Positions 9,994-16,451 of a stretch of DNA of 24,918 bases are shown here, piece by piece. Below the pieces are notes generated by a model. That model searched no databases. It was not told where the DNA came from and saw only the letters and a list, made by a program, of their open reading frames with translations. Every line of letters starts with the position of its first letter. Within the stretch, counting starts at the first letter, position 1. The DNA is taken from contig JBEKZL010000082.1 of NCBI GenBank assembly GCA_049509915.1, positions 1-24,918 of the forward strand. Reading direction: 5' to 3'. Both the position numbers and the translations under genes were made by a program. Origin of the DNA: JBEKYD01 sp049509915. GTDB lineage: Bacteria; Acidobacteriota; Terriglobia; Bryobacterales; Bryobacteraceae.

Positions 9994-10947
9994 CTACGGC
10001 AAAGCCGCCAGCACGGAACGCCGCAGCGTATCTTCTCCGCCGAGCGGGCGGGCGTAGTCAAGCGCCCGGCTGCCGTAGCGGCTTCGCAGCGCCTCGTCGT
10101 TCCAGGCGCGCTCGATGGCCTCCCGCAGGATGGCGGGGTCGCCGGGTGGAACCAGGATGGCTTCCTGGCCGGACAAAACATCGCTCACCCCGAGGCTGTG
10201 CGAAACGATCACGCATTTGCCCAGCGCCATCGCCTGCAGGTACACCCCGATCCCGGCCTGAGTCGTGGAGTCCCGCACGATCGGAATCACCACCAGCCGC
10301 GCCGCCGCCATGGTCTCGACAAAAAAAGGCTGCGATTGATCGTTGGTGCTAATCTCGACGTTCGGCGGCACCTTCAGACCGGCCATCGAGGAGCCGTGCG
10401 GCAGCATCTCCGCTTCCGTCGACGTCACTACCTTCACGGGATACCCCAGCGGCGCGACTGCCGCGAACAGGGTGGCGAAATCCCGCCGCGAGCGCCCGCC
10501 GCAAAATATGTAGCCCGCGTCGCTGGGCGTTGTTTTTTCAATTAGCTCGATGCCATTGATCTTAAAGGGGATGTAGTGAAAGCGCGAGGCCGGGATCCGA
10601 AACTGGCGCTGGAATACCGAGCTGTCCTTGAAATACACCAGCATGCGGTCGATACCGCGCAGCGCCCAACCGGCCAGCTTGAGCCGCCAGCCGCGGGGAT
10701 CACCGACGAAAAAATCCAGCGTGGTAATGCGGCAGCGGTGAAACGCCCACAATCCTAGCGCAGCCCGAAACCAGATCGCGTCGGGCAGGGAAAAATTGAT
10801 GACCAGGTGGTCGCACGCGAGCGCCGCCCAGAGTAGCCGAAAACGCCGCTCCCAAGCCGAAGGGTACCGTTCGGCCGAAAAATTGCCAACCACGGTTCCT
10901 GCAGGCGCATCGCGCTCGAGACCGTGAATATCCGTGGCGATCCGCAA
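9994..10947 (-). CDS. Glycosyltransferase, GT-B type
   Basis: Probable sugar transferase of 317 aa and first clearly intact gene of the minus-strand polysaccharide operon. The C-terminal domain has the GT4/GT1-like features CGGRSRRDFATL, PFFVETMAAARLVVIPI, TTQAGIGVYLQAMALGKCVI and ILVPPGDPAILREAI, which form the nucleotide-sugar pocket. The N-terminal domain is short for GT-B enzymes. A TTG at 10945-10947 gives the longest product. A GTG at 10891-10893 preceded by AGGA would begin at VVGNFSAERYPSAW, which looks like a normal GT-B first strand and may be the true start. Charged residues usually conserved in GT4 (E-x7-E) are not obvious, so the exact family is open. Confidence 0.82.
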   Translation of the reverse strand: MRIATDIHGLERDAPAGTVVGNFSAERYPSAWERRFRLLWAALACDHLVINFSLPDAIWFRAALGLWAFHRCRITTLDFFVGDPRGWRLKLAGWALRGIDRMLVYFKDSSVFQRQFRIPASRFHYIPFKINGIELIEKTTPSDAGYIFCGGRSRRDFATLFAAVAPLGYPVKVVTSTEAEMLPHGSSMAGLKVPPNVEISTNDQSQPFFVETMAAARLVVIPIVRDSTTQAGIGVYLQAMALGKCVIVSHSLGVSDVLSGQEAILVPPGDPAILREAIERAWNDEALRSRYGSRALDYARPLGGEDTLRRSVLAALP

Positions 10948-10971
10948 GGGTAAGCTCAGGCGACGGTGGGG

Positions 10972-11169
10972 TTACCCGCTCCCCGGTGCGCGGCGAGTTG
11001 GCAGGGTGGCGACCAACACCCGCAGAAGCGTACTGACCGACTCCGCGCTCTTGAAAACTCGTGCCACGTCCGGGTCCAGCAGGATCGCTCCTGGCCGAGC
11101 GCGTTCGGCGAACCGGTTTGGCTTGGCCTTTGCGTAATCGAAACGGTACGCGGCGCACAGTTCGTCGAC
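10972..11169 (-). pseudogene. Small antitoxin-like frame without a usable start codon
   Basis: This frame ends at TAA 10974-10972 and encodes about 65 residues including FDYAKAKPNRFAER, then AILLDPDVARVFKSAESVSTLL. From memory this resembles small antitoxin-like proteins with a Y-[DN]-F-x-K-A-K-P-N-R-F-A opening and a DPDVA-x-VF-x-S-x-x-V segment. A GGAG sits at 11175-11178 (minus strand), correctly placed for a start near 11169, but the codon there is GTC. No ATG, GTG or TTG occurs in frame between the preceding in-frame TAG and the middle of the protein. Either the start was lost or an exceptional start is used. It lies 17 bases after another start-less frame and 24 bases before the glycosyltransferase, all in the same direction. 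Confidence 0.45.
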
Positions 11170-11185
11170 TCGTTTCTCCTTTAGC

Positions 11186-11440
11186 TTAGTTTGTCGCGTG
11201 TCCTTCGTAATCGCGCAGCTCCGATCTGGTCGCGCAGCGAGCCCTGAAGATGCGAATGCGGCCTATTTCCCGCTCCGTGAAGCAGACCGGGAGGAGCCAT
11301 TGCGCCTTCCTATAGAATACCGCGACCGCATCGCACCGCTTCGGTAATACGTACTGAACGCCAGAGAACGCCGCTTGCCAACGCGCCCGAATCGGCGAAA
11401 CAAGCGAGCCGCCCCGTGACCGCTAAGTACACAACTTCAT
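11186..11440 (-). pseudogene. Small unrecognised frame interrupted by an in-frame stop near its start
   Basis: On the minus strand, an open frame from 11422 to TAA 11188-11186 encodes about 78 residues with protein-like character, including ARWQAAFSGVQYVLPKR, AVFYRKAQWLLPV and TEREIGRIRIFRAR. It contains no ATG, GTG or TTG. An ATG at 11440-11438 is in frame, but a TAG at 11425-11423 follows five codons later (M-K-L-C-T-stop). I do not recognise the family. Its position directly before an antitoxin-like frame, with 16 bases between stop and the next expected start, suggests one half of a small two-gene module that has decayed. Sequencing error at the TAG is an alternative. Confidence 0.4.
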
Positions 11441-11639
11441 AAGTTCGCTAACGTATTTCCGCGCGACCGCTCCCTCGCGGTCGCGGCCGGAAATGCGCGA
11501 GTCCGAGCCGCGACCGTTAGGGAGCGGTCGCTTCATATGTGGCTGTCATTCCGAAATGGGGTACTAAGGTAGCAGAGGATTTGCCGCGGCGCGCGATTTT
11601 CAGCCCGCGGCCCTGGGGCTGCTATGCTGGATTTTCTGC
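11441..11639. other. Spacer between the diverging polysaccharide arms
   Basis: Apart from the hairpin at 11463-11531, no credible gene was found. A TATGCT hexamer at 11623-11628, 11 bases before the GTG of the rightward GT4 gene, could be its -10 box. No good -35 sequence or Shine-Dalgarno sequence is visible. Confidence 0.4.
11463..11531. repeat. Large GC-rich intergenic hairpin
   Basis: The arms GCGACCGCTCCCT (11463-11475) and AGGGAGCGGTCGC (11519-11531) are perfect 13-base inverted copies. Inside them CGGTCGCGGC (11478-11487) pairs perfectly with GCCGCGACCG (11507-11516). The whole forms a long hairpin with a loop of about 19 bases. No T-run follows on either strand, so it is not a simple terminator. 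From memory, similar GCGACCGCTCCCT-type elements are numerous in Solibacter-like genomes. It lies in the spacer between the two diverging polysaccharide arms. Confidence 0.8.
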
Positions 11640-12782
11640 GTGATCAGACCGAAAATCAGAGTACTCTCGATCATGGAGGCGAGTTTCGTCACCGGCCCTG
11701 CCAAGAACCTTCTGGAGTTCGCCCTGCGCAGCGCCGAGTCGCCCGATGATCTTCCGGATATCGAGCTGGTGGTCGCCGGGTACCGTCGCGGCGGCGAGCC
11801 GGAGAGCGCCTTTTTGGGCGCGGCTCGCGCGGCCGGTCTGCGGGTGGAAACGATCCCCGAGAACGGGCGCTTCGATCGCGCGGTCACGGCGCGGATTGCC
11901 GAACTCGTCAGGACGCACAACCCGGATATCGTCCAGACCCACAACGTCAAGTCTCACTTCTTTCTACGCCAGTCCGGGCTGTGGCGCGAACGCGCCTGGG
12001 TGGCGTTTCACCACGGGTTCACCGCCGAAGACTTGAAAATGCGTCTGTACAATGCCACCACCCGCTGGTCGTTGCCGGCGGCGCGCCACGTAGTGACCGT
12101 GTGCCAGCCTTTCGTCCGGGAGCTGGTGCGTCGCGGGGTGCGGCGCGAGCGCATCAGCGTGCGGCATAACTCGGTGAAACCCTTTCCGCCCCCGGAATCC
12201 GAAGCGCTCCGCGCCGCCCGCGCCGGAATCCCCGCCGCCGAAGGCACGCCGCTGATCGTGACCATCGGCAGGCTGTCGTCGGAAAAAGGCCACCTGGACC
12301 TGCTCGAAGCCGCCGCCCAACTCCGCCTTCACGACCGGTTTCATCTGGTGCTGGTGGGCGAAGGCATCGACCGTCCGCGGATCGAGGCTGCCCGCCGGCG
12401 CCTGGGCCTGGAGGCGCACGTCACCCTGGCCGGGCTGCGCAGCGACGTGCGGCCGTATTACGCCATGGCGGATATCGTAGCCATTCCCTCTCACTCCGAA
12501 GGCTCCCCCAACGTGCTGCTGGAAGCCATGATCGCCGGCCGGCCCATCGTCGCCACCCGGGTGGGCGGAATTCCGGAGATTGTCACGCACCGCGAAACGG
12601 CCTTGCTCGTGGAGGCGCGCGACCCCGCAGCCATGGCGCGTGAGCTGGCGAGCCTGCTGGCGGATAAAGACCTGGGTATGCGCCTGGCTGTTCAAGCCCG
12701 GCGGCTGGCGGAGGAATCCTACTCCCCGGACGCCTATCGCTGCGCCCTGATCGGCCTCTACCGGGAGATTCTGGCGGCATGA
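11640..12782 (+). CDS. Family 4 glycosyltransferase (GT-B fold)
   Basis: Sugar transferase of 380 aa. The N-terminal domain starts RVLSIMEASFVTGPAKNLLE, a typical GT4 opening with a small-residue loop, and has PDIVQTHNVKSHFF before the acceptor pocket. The donor domain carries TIGRLSSEKGHLDLLEAA, LVGEGIDRPRIE, and PSHSEGSPNVLLEAM with the E-x7-E pair, then GGIPEIV. The start is GTG at 11640. No Shine-Dalgarno sequence was seen, and a -10-like TATGCT lies only 11 bases upstream, so the mRNA may have almost no leader. Its TGA overlaps the ATG of the next gene (ATGA), so the two are coupled. It heads the rightward arm of the polysaccharide region. Specificity is unknown. Confidence 0.93.
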   Translation: MIRPKIRVLSIMEASFVTGPAKNLLEFALRSAESPDDLPDIELVVAGYRRGGEPESAFLGAARAAGLRVETIPENGRFDRAVTARIAELVRTHNPDIVQTHNVKSHFFLRQSGLWRERAWVAFHHGFTAEDLKMRLYNATTRWSLPAARHVVTVCQPFVRELVRRGVRRERISVRHNSVKPFPPPESEALRAARAGIPAAEGTPLIVTIGRLSSEKGHLDLLEAAAQLRLHDRFHLVLVGEGIDRPRIEAARRRLGLEAHVTLAGLRSDVRPYYAMADIVAIPSHSEGSPNVLLEAMIAGRPIVATRVGGIPEIVTHRETALLVEARDPAAMARELASLLADKDLGMRLAVQARRLAEESYSPDAYRCALIGLYREILAA

Positions 12783-13768
12783 CCGGACATGTGGGGGAGC
12801 CGCGCGTTTCGGTGGTGATTCCGCTCTACAATAAGGAGCCTTACATTGGGCGCGCGCTCGATTCCGTTCTGGCGCAAACCCTGGCGGAGATCGAAATCAT
12901 CGTGGTGGACGACGGGTCGGCCGATGGCGGCGCCGGCGTGGTGAGCGCGTGCCGGGACCCCCGCGTGCGCCTCGTCCGCCAGGCCAACGCCGGGCCCGGC
13001 GCGGCGCGCAATCGCGGCGTGCGGGAAGCCCGCACGGATCTGGTCGCCTGGCTCGATGCGGACGATTCCTGGGAGCCCGGCTATCTGGCCGAAAGCGCGC
13101 GCCTCCTGGACGATTGGGGTACGGCGGTCGCTTGCCTGACCTGGGCCATGCTCGAGTTTCCGGGTCCCGTATCCACCGCTCTGCGCTGGAAACGCATCGG
13201 GATTCCCGAGGGCCGCTACCGGGTCACGGCCGACACCACCCCGGAGTTGATGGCCGGTTTTCTGGCCCACATGCTGCCCTCGTCCACCGTAATGCGCCGC
13301 CCGGTGTTTCTCCACCTGGGCGGTTTCTATGAGAAGAACCGCTGCCTTTACGCCGAAGACGCCTACCTTTGGTTGAAGCTGCTGCTCACCGCGGAGGTCG
13401 CATTTTGCTCGCGCGCGCCGGTGCACAAAGATTGCGCCGCCGCCGAGCTGAGCACCAACCTGGCCGGAGTTCGCCCGATCGAGCCCTTTCTGCTCGATCC
13501 CGGCGAAGTCGAAGCCCTGTGCCCGCCGGAACTGCGCAGCCTGCTTCACTCGGTGCTGGCGCTCAGAGCCTGCAAAACCGCCGGGGTGTACGGTTACTTC
13601 GGCCAGCCGCAGAGGGCGCGCCAGTTGCTGCGGGGCTTCGTCCGGCCCTCCGATTGGCGCTTGCCATGGTTCTTCGTGGGCTTGCTGGGCTGCACCCCGT
13701 TAGCGAAATGGGCCGGAGCGGCGGCGCGGTTGGCCGGCTGGAATTTGAGACAATCCCATGCGCAATAG
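12779..13768 (+). CDS. Family 2 glycosyltransferase
   Basis: GT-A fold enzyme of 329 aa. Nucleotide-sugar and metal binding residues are visible: VSVVIPLYNKEPYI (10-23), IIVVDDGSADGG (40-51), GPGAARNRGV (72-81) and the DAD-containing WLDADDSWEPGYL (91-103). The LGGFYEKNRCLYAEDAYLWLKL stretch supplies the usual acidic ED catalytic-base region. The C-terminal part (about 230-329) is a helical extension without clear membrane segments. It is translationally coupled to the upstream GT4 through an ATGA overlap and overlaps the next gene by 11 bases. This makes a tight three-gene operon that probably adds successive sugars to one glycan. Donor sugar is unknown. Confidence 0.93.
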   Translation: MTGHVGEPRVSVVIPLYNKEPYIGRALDSVLAQTLAEIEIIVVDDGSADGGAGVVSACRDPRVRLVRQANAGPGAARNRGVREARTDLVAWLDADDSWEPGYLAESARLLDDWGTAVACLTWAMLEFPGPVSTALRWKRIGIPEGRYRVTADTTPELMAGFLAHMLPSSTVMRRPVFLHLGGFYEKNRCLYAEDAYLWLKLLLTAEVAFCSRAPVHKDCAAAELSTNLAGVRPIEPFLLDPGEVEALCPPELRSLLHSVLALRACKTAGVYGYFGQPQRARQLLRGFVRPSDWRLPWFFVGLLGCTPLAKWAGAAARLAGWNLRQSHAQ

Positions 13769-15302
13769 CAGAGTCTGGCTCCTGTTTGGAGCACTGGTAC
13801 CGATCGTGGCCGCAGTGTCGCTGTTTTTCGCCACTTCGACCTCTGGCGTCCCCTTCGCTTATGACGAGGCGGACTACATGTACGCCGGAACCCGAGGATT
13901 CACCGCTAATTTCCTGGACCGCGATGCCATCCCCTTCAGCCAATATGTGCGCAAAGGGCTTGAGTTGGCGCACCATCCGGAGGAGCGGACCAGCGTTTCG
14001 CAGTTTGTGCGGTCGAGCGGCGATCTATCCTTCTACCGCCACTACCATGGCCCGGTCTATGCCTATTGGCTGGCGCTATGCCACGCTTTCGGCGCCCAAA
14101 GCGAAGTGGCGTACCGCGCCAGCGGCATCCCGCTGCACGCCTTGGCGGCGCTGGCACTGTTCTGGCTGTTTCTGGCGGCTTTTCCCGAACTTCCGCCCGA
14201 GGCGGCCTTCCTGGCGGCGGTGCTGTTCGTCATGAACCGCACCGCGCTGGTGGCGGCCACATTCATTACCCAGCACGTTGCCTTTGAAGTTCTCTCGCTC
14301 GTTACTCTATTCGCCGCCGCGCAGTTCTTTCGCACCGGACAGATCCGCTGGTGGTACCTGACCGCGGTTCTCGCCGCCGCCGGATTCGCCACCGTCGAAA
14401 TCGCGGCGGTGTTGATAGGCGCTCTCCTGCTGAGCCTCGTCCTGCTGCGGTGGCAGGATGGGTTTCGCGCGCTCGCCGGCCTGCTGGCTCGAGGCGCGGC
14501 CTGGTTCCTGTTAGCGCTGGTGGTGCTCTGGCCCAAAGGGCTGCTCGAACTCAACGCTCTGAAGGGCTACCTGTACCTGGCTTACATGGCCATTGAGCGA
14601 AAGACGTTCAGCCCCATCAGCGCCATCGACCTGTGGATTTTCAAGATTAAGACCTATCCCGCCGAGTTCGTCCTGCCGCTGGCCGCCATGCTGGCGGGGG
14701 TATGGCTGATCCGCCGGCCGAAGGCCCGTCCCGCCCTGGTGCCGTTCGTCTGTTATGGAGTTCTGTTTTTCCTGGTCACACTGAAAGTCACTGCGCCGTT
14801 CACTTACTACCACGCGTCCTTAATGTCTACTCTGGCAGTCGTTGCCGGTTGTGTGTTAGGCGAGATTTGGCTGCATACCCGGGTTTTGGCGAGAATCGGC
14901 ATCGCCGCCCTGGTGGTGCTGCCGCTGCTCTGGCTCGATACCGGCTTCTACCGGGAGCGGACGGCTGACCGGCAAGCGCCATCGCTGGCTGCCGACGTTC
15001 TTTCTTACACCGCCCGTTCGGGCGTCGGAAAGCTGTTCCTGCCTTTCTACCTTGTGCCCACGCTGCACTATTACCGCCCGGCCGTCGTGGCAGTCGGTTA
15101 CGATACCGATTGGAGCGGCGCGCGGTTGGCGGACGAATCTCTGGCCGCCGCCCCCGCCAGCGTACTGTGCCCCGAGTCGACCTGCACGATACTCGAGCAC
15201 CTGTGGCCGGATGGAGCCATCGTCCACCGCGATGCGGTAAGCCGCGCTTCCGGCGGGGAACCTCTCTATGCGATCGGATTAGTCCAGCCGGGCCACCACT
15301 AG
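13758..15302 (+). CDS. GT-C-type integral membrane glycosyltransferase (GT39/ArnT-like)
   Basis: A 514-aa polytopic membrane protein with about 9-11 hydrophobic segments. The first segment (about residues 7-26) is followed by a periplasmic loop with AYDEADYMY. The Asp-Glu pair at 36-37 is the catalytic hallmark of GT-C enzymes that use polyprenyl-phosphate sugars as donors. A soluble C-terminal part (about residues 400-514) faces the periplasm. The dolichyl-phosphate-sugar-synthase-like enzyme at 457-1170 could supply such a donor, an inference from family knowledge only. The gene begins 11 bases inside the preceding glycosyltransferase gene, and its 3' end overlaps the convergent methyltransferase gene by 24 bases. 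Sequence similarity to named members is weak, so the substrate is not assigned. Confidence 0.8.
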   Translation: MRNSRVWLLFGALVPIVAAVSLFFATSTSGVPFAYDEADYMYAGTRGFTANFLDRDAIPFSQYVRKGLELAHHPEERTSVSQFVRSSGDLSFYRHYHGPVYAYWLALCHAFGAQSEVAYRASGIPLHALAALALFWLFLAAFPELPPEAAFLAAVLFVMNRTALVAATFITQHVAFEVLSLVTLFAAAQFFRTGQIRWWYLTAVLAAAGFATVEIAAVLIGALLLSLVLLRWQDGFRALAGLLARGAAWFLLALVVLWPKGLLELNALKGYLYLAYMAIERKTFSPISAIDLWIFKIKTYPAEFVLPLAAMLAGVWLIRRPKARPALVPFVCYGVLFFLVTLKVTAPFTYYHASLMSTLAVVAGCVLGEIWLHTRVLARIGIAALVVLPLLWLDTGFYRERTADRQAPSLAADVLSYTARSGVGKLFLPFYLVPTLHYYRPAVVAVGYDTDWSGARLADESLAAAPASVLCPESTCTILEHLWPDGAIVHRDAVSRASGGEPLYAIGLVQPGHH

Positions 15303-16247
15303 CGTCTGCCCCATGTTGTAAGTCAGCCGCATCCGCGCCAGCCCGAGGTCTTCCAGTAAGTCCGCCACCTTACCCATCGCTGGAAAATACGGCGCCGCGC
15401 GTTGGGCGGCGTATCCCAGCGGCAAAGCCGGCCAGAAAGGGCGGTAATCGAGGACACGGAAGCCGGCGCGTCCAAGCTGCCGGGCGATGGTCGCCCGCGT
15501 GTAATACAACAAATGCACTCCCAGCCAGAAGGGCCATCGTTGCCCCAGGAGGCGCGCCGCCAAAGAGCCGATATCCGGGTAATTCACCAGCAACAGCCCG
15601 CCCGGCTGCAGGAGTGAAGCCGCCACCGCCATTGTTTCGTGCGGATTCGGCAGGTGCTCGATCACGTCCCAGAGAGTCACCACATCAAAACTGCACGGAT
15701 CGAACCTGTCGGCTTCGAGCACGCCGTCGCAAACATCGAGCTCATACCGGTTGCGGGCATAGCTTGCCAGCCACCGGCTCGGTTCCAGTCCCACCGTTTC
15801 GAATCCGAACCGCTGTGCCGCCACCAGAAACGCCCCGCCGGCGCAACCCACGTCCAACAAACGGCACTCCCGGCCGTCGAGCTTCAATCGCCGCAACAGG
15901 GAACCCAGCGTTTTCTCGAATGCCTGTATCCGCGCCTCATTTTGCGCCACGAACATCGGGTCCTCCGCGTCCGCGTAGCCGCTCAACATGAGCGCGGGAA
16001 CGGGCCGTGGATTGAGATAAACCATCGAACAGGACCGGCAGCTCACTACCTGATCGAGCGGCGCGTGGTCGCTCGAAGCGTAGTAGATCTCTTTCAACTC
16101 CCATCTGCCCGCGGAAGCCGGATAGCGGGCCGGCTGCAGCACATCGAACGGCTCCGCGCCGCACACTGGGCACGGGACAGTTTCAAGCCACTCGTCGATG
16201 TGTTCCGAATCCGCCGGGGCGGTTGCGATTCTGGTCTCGTATGCCAC
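15279..16247 (-). CDS. SAM-dependent methyltransferase with N-terminal zinc ribbon
   Basis: A 322-aa class I methyltransferase. Residues 26-73 contain two Cys pairs (CPVC at 26-29 and CRSC at 70-73), a likely zinc ribbon, followed by MVYLNPRP. SAM-binding motif I is LLDVGCAGGAF at 130-140. Later motifs are VGLEPSRW (acidic residue of motif II), VVTLWDVIEHLPNPHE and LQPGGLLLVNYPD. The architecture is typical of methyltransferases in polysaccharide and O-antigen clusters that act on nucleotide-linked or lipid-linked sugars. I chose GTG at 16245-16247. The frame remains open to 17081, but that part is antisense to the fusion gene and is not protein-like. It is convergent with the GT-C gene (24-base overlap) and divergent from the oxidoreductase-SDR gene. 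Confidence 0.88.
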   Translation of the reverse strand: MAYETRIATAPADSEHIDEWLETVPCPVCGAEPFDVLQPARYPASAGRWELKEIYYASSDHAPLDQVVSCRSCSMVYLNPRPVPALMLSGYADAEDPMFVAQNEARIQAFEKTLGSLLRRLKLDGRECRLLDVGCAGGAFLVAAQRFGFETVGLEPSRWLASYARNRYELDVCDGVLEADRFDPCSFDVVTLWDVIEHLPNPHETMAVAASLLQPGGLLLVNYPDIGSLAARLLGQRWPFWLGVHLLYYTRATIARQLGRAGFRVLDYRPFWPALPLGYAAQRAAPYFPAMGKVADLLEDLGLARMRLTYNMGQTLVVARLD

Positions 16248-16451
16248 AATTAGTGGTGCCGCCGAACAGCGTCTTTTCTCAACTAATACGGCCCGCGGCC
16301 GAGGCCTGAGCTGGTCGAAAGCAGCCGGGGGAGTGCGGGAAAAGGGAGCCGGGAGCCGGAATCGGCCAACGCGGGACTTTCGGCCAGCGGCTTGTTTCGT
16401 ACTGAATTTATGCTGGCTTCCGACTCCCGTTGTTATTCTGGAGTCTCGACC
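16248..16451. other. Divergent spacer between methyltransferase and fusion genes
   Basis: This 204-base stretch should hold promoters for both flanking genes. No convincing hexamer pair was found. A TATTCT at 16434-16439 would be too close to the rightward Shine-Dalgarno sequence. No repeat or coding frame of its own was recognised. Confidence 0.35.
16440..16443 (+). promoter_or_regulatory. Ribosome binding site of the oxidoreductase-SDR gene
   Basis: GGAG is placed eight bases before the ATG at 16452. It favours this start over the TTG at 16392 that would lengthen the product by 20 residues. Confidence 0.65.

Noticed and set aside
10700..11158. A 152-codon minus-strand frame at the start of the GT-B gene
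   Set aside because: Its composition is Arg/Gly-rich and it conflicts with the glycosyltransferase frame. The better-supported small frame in this area is the one ending at 10972.
11463..11531. Considered as an intrinsic terminator or an IS end
   Set aside because: There is no T-run on either side and no transposase or target duplication nearby. It was kept only as a repeat.
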